A stretch of 64,000 bases of DNA from Pycnopodia helianthoides (Eukaryota; Echinodermata; Asteroidea; Forcipulatida; Asteriidae), in contig CM063243.1 in NCBI GenBank assembly GCA_032158295.1, forward strand, positions 14,228,931 to 14,292,930, given 5' to 3'. Shown here one piece after another: positions 1 through 11,600 of the stretch. The position numbers and the translations under genes were made by a program. Positions within the stretch are counted from its first letter, which is position 1. Every line of letters starts with the position of its first letter. The notes beneath the pieces were generated by a model, which was given only the letters and a program-made list of their open reading frames with translations, was not told the DNA's origin and ran no database searches.

Positions 1-349
1 GAAAATTCAGGCCCGAAAAGAATAGCCTATAACTCCACCATGTTCATGTCAGTTGCCCCCATGTTTCTTGATTATATTGATAACCTTCCATTTTATACAG
101 CTTAAAGAGATTAGTGACTTTGTGGTATCTGACTTTATCCCTATTGATTAGTATTGATCCATGATAGTGACAATTGATTAGGGTTCTGGTGTGGTGTCTG
201 GTGCACTTACAAGTAAGCCTTTCTACATGTACAAAGGAAGGTTGAATGTGCAATTGTAGGCCTACACATTACTTTTTAGAATTCATATCACATTTGCAGA
301 CTTTTTCGTTGATTTATTGAAGATTTGGAAAGTTCCAACAAATTTTGTT

Positions 350-676
350 CTGAAGGTATTGTACACTTTTGGTAACAGCTCAAAATCAGTGTCCACATTT
401 TGTGTGATTCAACATATGCATGAACAAACAAACCTGTGAAAGTTTGAGCTCAATTGGTCATCGAGGTCACAACAAAATAGTGAAAAGAGACCTTATGTGT
501 TTTCTGTTTTTTCAAACATTGAGTTTTACTCATTTATCAGAAACGATAGCATTTTAGGCAGAAATATTTTAAGGAACCCTTTCTACCATTACTTACTTTA
601 TAAATCATTTAAGTTATGTGTGAATCTGTGAACATTTGTGTTTTTCGATCTTACCAATAGTGTACAGGGCCTTTAA
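350..676 (-). mobile_element. MITE family B, copy 1
   Basis: Inverted-repeat element with ends of the form TTAAAGG..TGTACACTATTGGTAA and its complement. The right end (TTACCAATAGTGTACAGGGC) matches the left end of the copy at 31351-31692 in opposite orientation. Interior blocks shared with that copy include the segment around TGTGAACATT and the segment around GAGCTCAA. TTAA-like bases flank both ends. It has no coding capacity and is therefore non-autonomous. Confidence 0.75.
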
Positions 677-2137
677 AGGGAACTGCAAAAAGTGCATGTT
701 TTGTAAATTTGAAAAGGGTTTAAGAGCCAACCTATCTTCCAGAGATTAAAATTCAACTAACAAAATTACAACTGAATTCATGCCTTTTCTGAGATTTATC
801 TTTGTATAATAAGTAAACTCAAAAGTTCATTCACCTTGTGTGGACATGCAGACAATGTTATGTTACTATTGGTATGTTACTTAACAGTAACTATCGTTAA
901 ATATGCATGTGGTGGGGATAAAATATATACTTGGCCCAAAGTGTTCTTAGGTATTTATTTATGGGAATTTTATTATTAATGGCTTGCAAGAAACCTGGAT
1001 GGACTAGGCTGGACGTGCTCTGAATGTTTCCACTGAACCTCATCCATGACATTTCAAAGAATACACACGTCATGGTGTGCCCTGTAATTATTATTTTGTG
1101 TTTTGGTTTGGGTGGTTTTTTTTTTGTCAAGGAAAAACTCATTTCCCTATGACCCAGAGACCCGTATCAGGTGGCGAATGTGATATCTGTTGGTTACTGG
1201 GAGACTCCATGCAAACATGTGGGAGAGTTGACGGTACAAATGCATTGTGAACTATGCATCTCCAGCAATTCCCCCATAGGGCTGGCTGGATTTCAGCCCA
1301 GAAATTCTTTCACACACATTGGATATGATCTGGTGGCTCTAGCAGTAGTATTTTATTATGTGCTGCATTCATTTGTGACTCCAGTGCGATTCTTGTGCCT
1401 TGTGTACTGTGTGTTACAATTTTCTATTCATTTCGTTAGGATCTTGCTGTCCCCACTACACAGAACATAGGATTTTGTTCATTTTAAAATTGATCTACAT
1501 GTACAATATCTTTCGGTTACATTGTGCTCTGATCATGTGTACCGTACTTACAATACAATGTATGTCAATACGTGTTTTTTTTGTGTGTATAAAGGTGATA
1601 CATGTACTGTATATCACACAGAAGTACATATGTATGCTCTACTCTAAGTAATTAGCACAGCAGTCCATCAAACCATGGCCAGCATCTTAGACTTAGAGGC
1701 TCTGCTTCTTAGAAAACAGTGCTCATAGCAAATTGTAAAAGTGCTGTTCAAACATTATCATAGAATTACCTGTAGTCATATTGTAAATGTACATCTTGTA
1801 CATGACCTTGTATTTGGCTTCTCAAAACTATAATCTTTCTGTGGAAGTCAGATTTGACCCAGATGGTTGTACAGTATGTAATTTATGATGTTGGTGTCGT
1901 ACAGTGTACAGTGTTAGCCTCAGTTTAGCTACATTTACCATGTGCATGTAATTTATTTTAATTTTTTTCCTTTCCAGCTAGTTTGTTTTCTTCTGCTGTA
2001 TTACAATGTACATGTAGGTACATCTTTGTTTGATGAATATCCTGTTTTGCAATCACGATCCTTGAACTTTGCTTGCTTCCTGTGTAACCTGTACATTATA
2101 CAGTAAATTATTATTTTATTAATTTTTGGTTTTGTTT

Positions 2138-2218
2138 TGTACATGTACATGTCTGTACATGTAATACTGTACATACCTGTACATATACCTGTACATGTAC
2201 ATTACCTGTACATTTAAT
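2138..2218. repeat. TGTACA-rich palindromic tract
   Basis: A short stretch made almost entirely of overlapping TGTACAT and ACATGTAC units with small spacers. The same octamer recurs singly throughout the window, for example near 1498, 4045, 13490, 41700 and 44290, so this is a local concentration of a genome-wide motif and not an isolated satellite. Confidence 0.7.
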
Positions 2219-2264
2219 AGTAAGGAGGTTGTACATTACTTGAGAGTTTTTCCCTGTTCATGCT

Positions 2265-2666
2265 TTAAAGGAGCATTACAGAATTGGTAAGAAAAAAACT
2301 TGTAAAATATACTTTTTGATCACAGATTTACATAAAACTTACACGGTGAATGATGGTGATAGTAGAAAACATCCCTTGAAATATTTCTGTCTGAAATGCC
2401 ATATTTGATGAGAAATGAATTTAAAACTAATTTTCCGATTGGAGTTTATCGCTCAGTGAGCGTTTTATTCATTTGCTGAATCTATATGATTTCGTGCAAA
2501 TGTGTAATCGGTTTTTCACTATTTTCTCGTGACCCGTATGGCCGATCGATCTCAAACTTCTACAGGTTTGTCAGTTTATGTATATGGTGGATTACATAAA
2601 GGTGCTTACACTGCCAGCAACTGTTTTGTTAGTGAAAACCAATTAGAACTGTAATGTTCCTTTAAA
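2265..2666 (-). mobile_element. MITE family A, copy 1
   Basis: A 402-bp non-coding element with terminal inverted repeats (TTAAAGGAGCATTACAGAAT at the left, the complement of TTAAAGGAACATTACAGTTC at the right) flanked by TTAA. It is the reverse of the copies at 11611-12004 and 17162-17552, including the central near-palindrome CGCTCAGTGAGCG. It shares interior blocks with family B, so A and B look like sister families. Confidence 0.85.
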
Positions 2667-5424
2667 GAGTGCAGGATAACCCAGTATCAAATATTGAAAA
2701 CTTGGGGGGTTGGAGGCCTGGGCGGGTGTCTTGTGCATCAAAACTTAGTGTTTAAAGAACCCCAGGTTAGCAGGCCATTACTAAAAGGTTTTTGTTTTTC
2801 ACAAACAATATAAATCTTTTTTTAAGTAGAATTATGCACAGTTAGGTTACACTGCACTAAGAGCAGTTGTCATCTCATTTAGACATTCCAAAATGCAGGT
2901 TATTTGGCCTGCTAACACCTACTGACACTTGTGATGGACAATCGAGTGTAGACGTTTGGTCCAGTTGTCTAGGGTCAGTATTGATTAAATGGGACTAGAG
3001 AAATGGGTTACTTGCATGTTTTGTAAGATAATATGGAACAATACTTTATATTCATTTCACACTGTAGGTTATCTGCATACATGTACAGTTCCAGTATGCT
3101 CCTCACTTTGATTGTATGCAAACAGGCTTGATATTAAACAATGCAATGTGTCATGGATATGATGTAGAAAGTGTTATCACCAACATAACTGCAACCATGG
3201 AGTGGAGGTGGAATTCTATGGGGTGTCCGAATACAAATGATAATTGACAGGTTGTATCAACTACGTTTTGAAATCCAACACAACAGTCAACCTGTAATCA
3301 TGGACCCTTGTACAGTACTTGCATGGAGAGCCAGAGTACAATTGATAATTGACAGGTTGTGACTTAAAATTGTTTTATTTTATTTTATTAATGCTGCGTT
3401 ACAACAGGCCTGATACATGTTATTTATGGAGGCAATTGCCCCCTTGCCCCTTGGTCATTGCCTTGGTGCCCCTTGAAATGTTCCCAAGTGTTCCAAAACT
3501 GCCTTGCCTTTACAAGAACGAAGGATCAGGCTTGCTGAAAAATACTATTTAAAATCCAACCATTCATTTACATGAGTTCCGTACTTTTGGAAATGCATCA
3601 TCTATCACGGTTTTTAAATTTGTGGAGCCCAAAATTTGGTTAGTACAAAATGGCAGACCGTGTTAGTTCACACAGTAAATTTGAGGGATATTCTACTTTA
3701 AAACATCTTTCCAATCATTGTATTCATTTTGTGACAAACTCTTTTTATAGCCCAGAATGCCCGATCCGAAGGCAATGTGTCCCTTTAATATTTTGAGGAA
3801 AAAAACAAAACTATGTGTAATTTTAATTGGGGAAATTACTGTAATATTTAATACCAGTGCATAATACCAGTACCCTGAGAAATATTTCAGTCTGAAAAGC
3901 ATATAAATTATATGCAAAAAATATTGTCTACACTGTAGTAACATAACACCAAGGTCTCGAAATTCTCTGCATAAAAACCACAACGCAAATCCCAGGTGTT
4001 TTCTTGTTGTAAAATTTGATGAAATTTTTTAGATGGATCCGGTGAACATGTACATGTATGTATGATGCATACATTTAAATTTAAAACATGTGCTCTTCCA
4101 AAAACCTGTGTGTTTTACACGTACCTTTAACTTACATGTTATTTTTGTGTCTGTTAAAAACTCACTCCACAAAAAAGCATCGGGTTTATATTCATGTAAA
4201 ATCTCTTGGTGTTGTATTTTTTCATTTGATCCAAGGGATTTTGTTGACACATAAGCTTATACTCTTGGCGGTAAACATCATGGCCAGTGCGGTGTCAGCA
4301 CCCATTATTGTCATGCAAGCGTATCCGTGTCTTAATCCCACATGCCTGCATGCGTACGAGACATTTCTCTAATACGGTGAATTGATGGATTTCTTGTGCA
4401 CTGGCCCAGGGGCATTCAATGGACGTGTCTTGGTGAGAAGGGCTGGGATGCAATGAATTAAGCCCTGTGAGCGTGTTTCTTGGAAGCAAGTTTTTTTCAG
4501 ATGTTGAAGCAGTTGTGGTTAATGGTGCAGTGCGTTTAAATGTTTGCGTGCTCATCATACATTATTGTGCACCTGTAAAGTGGATGAATAGCGGGTTGGG
4601 TACCTGCCATTCCATGGTCTGTTTGCAGGAAACAAACAATATGTGTACAGGCAGCAGGAATGTACATGTAAATGGTGTACCATGCACTTTGAATGAAGAG
4701 AGGCGGGTACCCTTTTTTTTAATGCATCGTTCTTGTGCCGTTTATTTCCTCTTAAGATGTTCATTGTACACAACGTTGTAGGTCTGCCATGAAAGCACAT
4801 ATTTTTTTGCAGTTGTTTTTTTCTTTTCACATCTGCTCAGAACATTCATGCACACGGATGCACATTTTGTTGTCAGTGTATTGAAATTAACATACATACT
4901 GTACATAGTTCCCAGGGGGCTCCCTGATGTGAAGGACACCCATCTTGGGGACCATGTTTTGACAATGCGTATTCGGAAATCCCCTTCCGCATGCAGCCGT
5001 ACATGGATGTAGATTCTTGGGTGTTAACTTCCATGTGTTTATGACCAAAACATTCTTTATTTAGCCTAACAACATGCACCTTTTCTGTCTGTAAAAATAG
5101 TAGTAAAGAATACAGTGGACCAATACACAATTTTGTCTCTCGATCTTTTAAGATAGATTCAATACAACTTGGAAATTGAACCATGTACATCGGGGTAGGG
5201 TACATGTGTCCTTGCTCTGTGATTGAATCATCAATGATTAAACTCTTCCTCTATGATTGTTCACACACTGTATTGCACATGTATATAATGTACAAGTGAA
5301 GCTGCCTTGAGTTACTCTGGTTTTCATTTTTAACACTATGCGCTTACATGTACACAGTATGTTTGGACAATTCATGTGCATGTCCAGTACAGTCAAATCA
5401 ATGTTACCAGAGGGAAAATAGTCG

Positions 5425-5438
5425 GGGGGGGGGGCCCT
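5425..5438 (+). repeat. Poly-G tract
   Basis: An uninterrupted run of about ten G followed by C residues. This is simple sequence, likely polymorphic and prone to assembly error. Confidence 0.6.
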
Positions 5439-6647
5439 TTGTGGTATGATGTACTTAAGTAGTCACAATTACTATTATTGTACCTGTGCACAAGGGGAGC
5501 ATGCGTAGAGCAACATGAGCAAAGAGCATGGAAGGGATTATGTGAAGGAACACAAATGAAAGTTTCTTGTAGTGAGCACACATAAGTTCCCATTGTAGCT
5601 GAAACAACTTGTCCGTGTTCGAGGTAGCAGCTCAAGCCCACAGTGCATGACATGTGTGCTCATGTTACTCATGTAAGCAAGTCCCAATGCCATGATTTAC
5701 GATCAAGTTGTACCCAGTATTATTTGCTGGTGGTGTCATGATATCTTCATTTGTGCAGCCTAAAATGTCCTTGTGGACCAGAGACTCAAACATAACTCAC
5801 TGCCTTGGCGACCTGTGCCACTTAATGTGTGTGTGTACATGTATGGTATATATTTAACCGTCTTGTGGTTACCGCTCTGCGTGGTGTAAGGATATGAAAA
5901 TATTGGGAACCTAATCAGGACTAGCACTATTCCAATTACAGACTAAACCGCAGAATCTCTGTCAGGCCAGAAACTCTAGAGGCTGTGTATCCATTGGTAA
6001 TGTTTCCTCTTGACTGGTGTTTCCTCTATGCTTAGCTTGTTTTATTTATCCACAAGGTGCATGGAGGCTTCTGATGGAAGCGACTATGAGCTGCATTTGA
6101 GTAGTAAGGCAGTCTTAAGGAAACATTAGAGGATTGTGTGGAAGAGAAGAGAAATTATCCCCTTAAACACGATAGATCGTGTAAAAGTTTGATACAATAT
6201 AGCGTAAGTTGTGTAAAAAAAAAACAGTATACAAAGTAGAAGAAAGTACAAAGTTTGTATTTTGTTCTTTTAATAGCATAATTTAACTGGTAAGTTACAT
6301 ACAATTTACATGTACAAATTAACAATTGTACGTCAGCTGTAATGCAAAAATGGTGCGTTGTCAATAATTTGTTTACAAACAAGTACCTGCTTACATCTGT
6401 ACATTATCATTTTAAGAATAATAGAAATCGTCATGTAGCGACAGATGTAGTAAATTGCTTTACATGTGAATGAGTTATTTTGTGCACTGTACTAAAATGC
6501 GTGTGTACAAAGGGAATGCAGGTCATATGGCAAGTGTTGACTAGTTGGCATTATAATGCTAATCCCATATGGTAGAGTCACTTCCACATCTTTTTAAGAT
6601 GCTGACTAATCAGTAGATATTGTCATTCTCTTCATTCCCTTGTGCAG

Positions 6648-6775
6648 TGTGTATTAGTCAACCTCGTCAGGAAGGAGAGCCCAGGAAGAGAGCTTCAGCT
6701 CACCACGGCAGAGCGTGTACGTTGCTCGTTATGACTCAGTGCTGAGGGGCACGGATCCTGACCACTGGGCCCCGG
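6648..6775 (+). other. Candidate 5'UTR exon of BTBD7 (weak)
   Basis: A pyrimidine-rich tract ends in TTGTGCAG at 6641-6647 and is followed by about 130 bases that are more GC-rich than their surroundings and carry no long frame. A possible donor lies near 6775 (CCCCGGTGTAG) but is poor. Another possible UTR acceptor is TTTCTTTAAG, ending at 7294 just before the coding exon. Without transcript data this is only a suggestion. Confidence 0.2.
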
Positions 6776-7348
6776 TGTAGTGTCATCTACATTCATGCAG
6801 CCCCAACTCGCACATATCAGATTACTATGGATGGGCATGGACTGCCATTCAGCGGCGTGTACTTATAGAGGCTGATGTTTTATGCAGGGCTGTCCCCCTT
6901 ACCCTTACCCCCAGAGAGGTGCAAGTCTTGATAGCCTTGAATGTCATTAGCAATTCTGAGACGGGCCGAAGTGTCTCTGATGACAATGTGAATCTTGTCA
7001 TCGTACATGTATGCATAATTGGCTCATCTGTAGATAGTCGCAGGGTGATGAACTGAGCGTTTCAAGTATTGGATACCTACGCAAATGTAAGCTGTGCATT
7101 CAAAGATAAAGTCATTGTATACAAATAAAAATACAGTAAGCTGCTTTGTATAGAGGGACAGTGTTATTATGTAGGACTCATTTTAAGCACTGATGTTCCA
7201 CTTAGAAGAACTGCTTTACCTTCAAAACAAGTGGTATAACAGTTTCAGCATGTGAAAGGAAATCTTATGATGTGAGGCTGATCGTTTCTTTAAGAAACTT
7301 TGGCGAGATTTATAAGTGAACTCAAGAAGCTGGAACACAAACTCCATG

Positions 7349-8630
7349 ATGGGTAGCAATCCATCTTCATTGGACCCAGAGAGGAGGGACCCGGGAGGGG
7401 GGACGAGTGGCAGCGACACATCTCCACTCCCACATCGAGCCAACACGCCTGGCCCTTCCTCCTCCTCTCCTCGTCAGCGTCAACAGCTGCAACAACAACA
7501 ACAACAACAACAACCTCATCACCAACATCATCATCATCTCCATGGAGATGAAGTCTTAGAGTCTCAGACTCAGGCACCGCCAGCAGTAGCTGTAGTCAAA
7601 CAAGAGAAGGAGAAGAAGAAAAAGACCAGCCTGGCGTCATTGAAAAAACGGATTGTCCGGAAAAAGAGGACTGGCAAGTCATTGGATCATGCCCGAGCGA
7701 TGCGGGAAATGGCTGCCGCATGGAACCCACTGGATGTATACTCCCTTGTTGAGGAATATGATGCCCTTGCTGCTCTCAAGGAATTAACCATCCAAACTGA
7801 TCTGGCGCGTTCAAGCGCAACCTCGTTAAAAGATGATTTATCGGACCTGTACGATTTCAAGTTCTGTTCAGACATTGATTTCATATTCCGTGAATCGGTT
7901 TTCCCCGTTCATAGAGCCATCTTATCTTGTCGGTGTCCTTACTTCAGAAAACTCATGGCCCAGTACCCTCATCATGGAGCAAAGGTGCCAATCAAGCTGA
8001 GAGTGAGTGGTGTGAGCATTAACACTTTCTCGGCCCTGCTACGCTACCTGTACTCTGGAGATTTCATAGCGCAGGATTCACGATTAGACAGCCTCGACAC
8101 CCTCATCCAACTTGGGGAGAAGTTTGGCACGCCAAGTCCCTTGGAACACGACTTCCGCCGCCTGCTTGAAACAGGAGAATTTACAGATGCTGTGCTTGTA
8201 TTCTCATCTGATTTAGAATTGGAAAAAACTGAAGTGACACCTGAGGCGGCTGCAGCGCCGCCATTGCCGCACAGAACCAGCTCGCTCAGGTGCCACAGAT
8301 CAGTCCTTGCAGCTCGCTCACCGTTCTTTCGCAATCTCCTGCAGAAGAGGCAGCGGACCGGGGAGGATTCCATCGAAAGAACGTTTCATGGTCCCACGAA
8401 GATCGTGCTCGACGACTCGATCATACCAAAGAAATATGCACAGGTTTTATTGTATGCAATCTACCAAGATGTACTGGACTTGTCGTTAGTGTTGCCGGAT
8501 AGTCCGAGTGTTGGAAGCTTAGGGGAGGCTCAGGCCATGGCGTCTGGGAAGGCGCCCATGAGCAGGGTAGAGATGGCAATGGAACTGTATCAGATTGCAA
8601 GATTTCTGGATCTAGGATCTATGGCGCAAG
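7349..8630 (+). CDS. BTBD7: BTBD7 coding exon 1 (both BTB domains)
   Basis: Encodes residues 1-427 plus one base. It begins MGSNPSS, contains a CAA microsatellite coding for polyglutamine then a His-rich stretch (residues about 46-66), a Lys-rich patch (KQEKEKKKKTSLASLKKRI), and both BTB folds. Codon 2 is Gly and codon 6 is Ser, a pattern fitting N-myristoylation. The donor is GTGAGC at 8631. Reading through the donor gives a further frame to 8824 that does not match the family, so the splice is preferred. Packing two BTB domains in one exon is unusual and could reflect intron loss. Confidence 0.93.
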
Positions 8631-11600
8631 GTGAGCATAAACATTCAGTGATAAAGATTCTAGAAATGTTCGTACAAAAGTTGCAAAAATATGAGGTGAT
8701 TCTTACACCTGATATTGGCAGTCTCCTATTTTGTCGATATCTTTGTTCGAGGTACCAGTCAGAACAAGGATTCATAAATTTAAAGCAGAAAACATTGCTC
8801 TCCATTGAAACAAACTGTCACTAATCAACAAGTATCATGTAGGTCATTATACATTTTGAATTAACAACGGAGAATCATTAATAGATACATGTACCTGTGG
8901 ACTTTGTCAAATTTAAGGTTTACAGAAACTTTATGATAAAACTTTTTTTATCAAAAATGGAAGCATTAGCACTTGATATAATAGTGTTGTTTAATTTGCT
9001 TCATGAAATCCATTTTAGCTTGTGAGGACACCCTGGCGAATGCTCTCTGTGCTGAGAATCTGGTTTCCATTCTCAACTGGAGCTCCGAGCCTCACGGCTC
9101 CCGCTGGGTCCACAGGCAGGCCATGCACTTCCTCAGGGAAGAGTTCTCCAATATCATCGCCTCACCGGTGCTCTTTGATCTCAGTAAGAGCCTGCTGAAG
9201 AAAGCCATCAAGTCTGATTTCCTGCAGGTAGGATTGAGTTTGTAGTGGAATGAGGGATGGTAGGGGAGGGTTGAGGGATGAGTGGAAGTGCCACTTATTG
9301 TCGCATTAAACTGCTCTGCACTTTAAAGCGAAACTTGCGTTAGCTTTGTTGGACAAGGATTGCATTTATTCTGTTAATGTTATCTTCAAGTACAATGAGA
9401 ATTGTTTTTTTTTTATGCACTGATAGTTTTGAGGGTTTTGTCACTCTTTGTTTTTATTTTTGTGTGGTTTTGGGGTGTTTTTTTTTGCCTCTTGTCTATA
9501 CATGCATATAAATCTTCTCACAACATTTTGTATTTGTCATTGTTGTGTACTGTGTTCAATATGTTTATTTGTGGATGTCAAGTTCCATGCCTTGTTAAAC
9601 ATTTCAAATGCAGTTCAGATCGTGTACCAATTTTTAAAAGAATTTGTTTCTTTTTCAAATCAATCATGCTCCATTAACCGGTACACATTTCCAAAAGTTG
9701 TTTCTTTTCCTTCAAAATGTATGTCATTTCAAACAAACAGGTGTAATTACTATACCAAGTGAAATGCAAAAAATAAAAACAAACAAATTAAAATAGTTAA
9801 CTTTAAGGAAATGTAAGTATAAAAGGAATATCAATAAAAAATATTTGATCGAAATTTGAATACAACATTACAAAAAGAAGTTTGCCTAGGTGATTGTTCT
9901 TTCTAGTATAAAGTACATTTACATTGTACATCATGATAGCTTTTTCTTCTCCCATCTGTGATTTGGTTATGTCTTTAGGCAAGCGAGGCGGAGGTCCTGA
10001 AAGCTGTAGTGAAGTGGGGAGAGCATCAGCTCATCAGGAGAATGGAAGACAGGGGTAAGTGCTCATGTTACCTCCAGAGAAAAGGCAGAAATTCATCACA
10101 AGTATGAGAGAAACATTTCTCACAAAGCTTAAGGGGAAAAATATCATTCCCAAAGTAAACTGTACAGCTGCATGTACTAAAATAAAATCAAAAATTTATG
10201 CTGGATGCACATTCCCTGTGGATCATTGAGGTCGTCTAAATGGTCATGATGGTGACATGCAGTGAGTTCTTATTATTACATACATGTATGATATCAATTG
10301 GCCAGATCACTCTCTAATAGAGGTTGAAAGAAGGTTGCTCATTGGCCCGTCCTGGGCATTATGAGGCTGTGCATTTACATTGTGTTGTTTACTTTGAAGA
10401 GTGAGCTTTATAAGTGCATAAAGCCGGTCTAATCATTAACAGTCCTTCATATCATCAGTCTTATGAAGTATTGCCAATTAAAGGGAGGGTTTACTTTTGG
10501 TAATTTCTCCAAAGAATGATAACCATAAGAACTTACTCGATAAGAAGCACCGCAGCTGTTGGTAATGTATAACATTTTCAGAAACGATTCCCTTCCAAGG
10601 AATGTAGTTTAAGAGAAAGGGATTTAAAAATTGCAATCTGAGAAATGTTTCATGTATGAAATGTTTCCAGATTATGTATTCAATAACGGATTATTCTTCC
10701 AGATTTTCCGGTTATCTCAAAAACGCTACCACCTTTTGAAATGAAATGTTTTACAGGTTAGTTTAATTGTATATATCTAAATTTATATATATGATTAAAA
10801 CAATCAAACAGTTCCAAAAACCAAAGGTATACTTTGCCTGTATTATTCCCCGATGGAAAGTAATGCTTTGAACCATGAACCAAACAAAAAATACCACAAG
10901 TATACATCAAGGTTTCTAAAGTTATTATGAAGAACATCAATAGATAGTTGCAACTTGACGTCACACAGTTTGAAGTCGGCCATCTTATGTCAATCATCGT
11001 TTTTGTGCATAAATACTGTGTGTGGCGTGTGCAACTTTTGTCAAATTCCTTGCATTGGTCGGTGAAACTTTGCTTGGTAGAAAAAATTAGAAAGCTTGAC
11101 GCAGCTCAAAGCCAGAACCAAAGTTGCCCGTAAAGATGGTGTCTACCGTAAACTATCTATTCTAATGCATCCATGTAAAACTTCTTTTATCTCTCCAGAG
11201 CCAAATTTAGTCAGCAATACGCAGCACAGCGTCAGCCGTAAGGGCATCAAGAGACGCGACCTGGACAACCGTGAACTCCGCGAGATCATAAGCGACCTCC
11301 TGCCGCTGGTGCGCCTGGGCCACATTATCCCACGCAGCCATGAGGCGCTTGCCAGCGCAGTCAAGCGAGGGCTCATTCCAACTCCTCCGTCACACATGCT
11401 GCCCGGTGACGATCACACATCCCAACATAATCTGTGGATTTCTGGCAAGCGAAGGCGCTCCAAGCCTCGTCCAAGGCTGTTTACTCCCTATGTGGAGGAG
11501 GCAAAGGTACATGATATAAGATTATTTGCATCTGCGATAAAAGGGGGAAGGGATTTACCCAAGCTGAATTGATTTTAGGTTGAAGAGGAAGTTTTATGAC

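Larger units (their letters stand above)
1..7345. other. Upstream flank of BTBD7, no coding gene seen
   Basis: No reading frame in this stretch resembles a known protein on either strand; the open frames are short, low in complexity and not bounded by credible splice sites. It holds two TTAA-flanked MITEs (350-676 and 2265-2666), a TGTACA-rich tract (about 2138-2218), a G/C homopolymer tract near 5425-5438 and a weak candidate 5'UTR exon after 6647. The BTBD7 promoter could lie here or further upstream; no convincing core promoter was found. Confidence 0.6.

Noticed and set aside
7290..7577. Minus-strand frame with a Val-rich stretch opposite BTBD7 exon 1
   Set aside because: The Val and Asp runs are the complement of the CAA and CAT repeats; no homology or splice context.
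8631..8824. Continuation of BTBD7 exon 1 to the stop at 8822
   Set aside because: Residues after the donor do not match the family, while splicing to 9019 gives a perfect match in phase.
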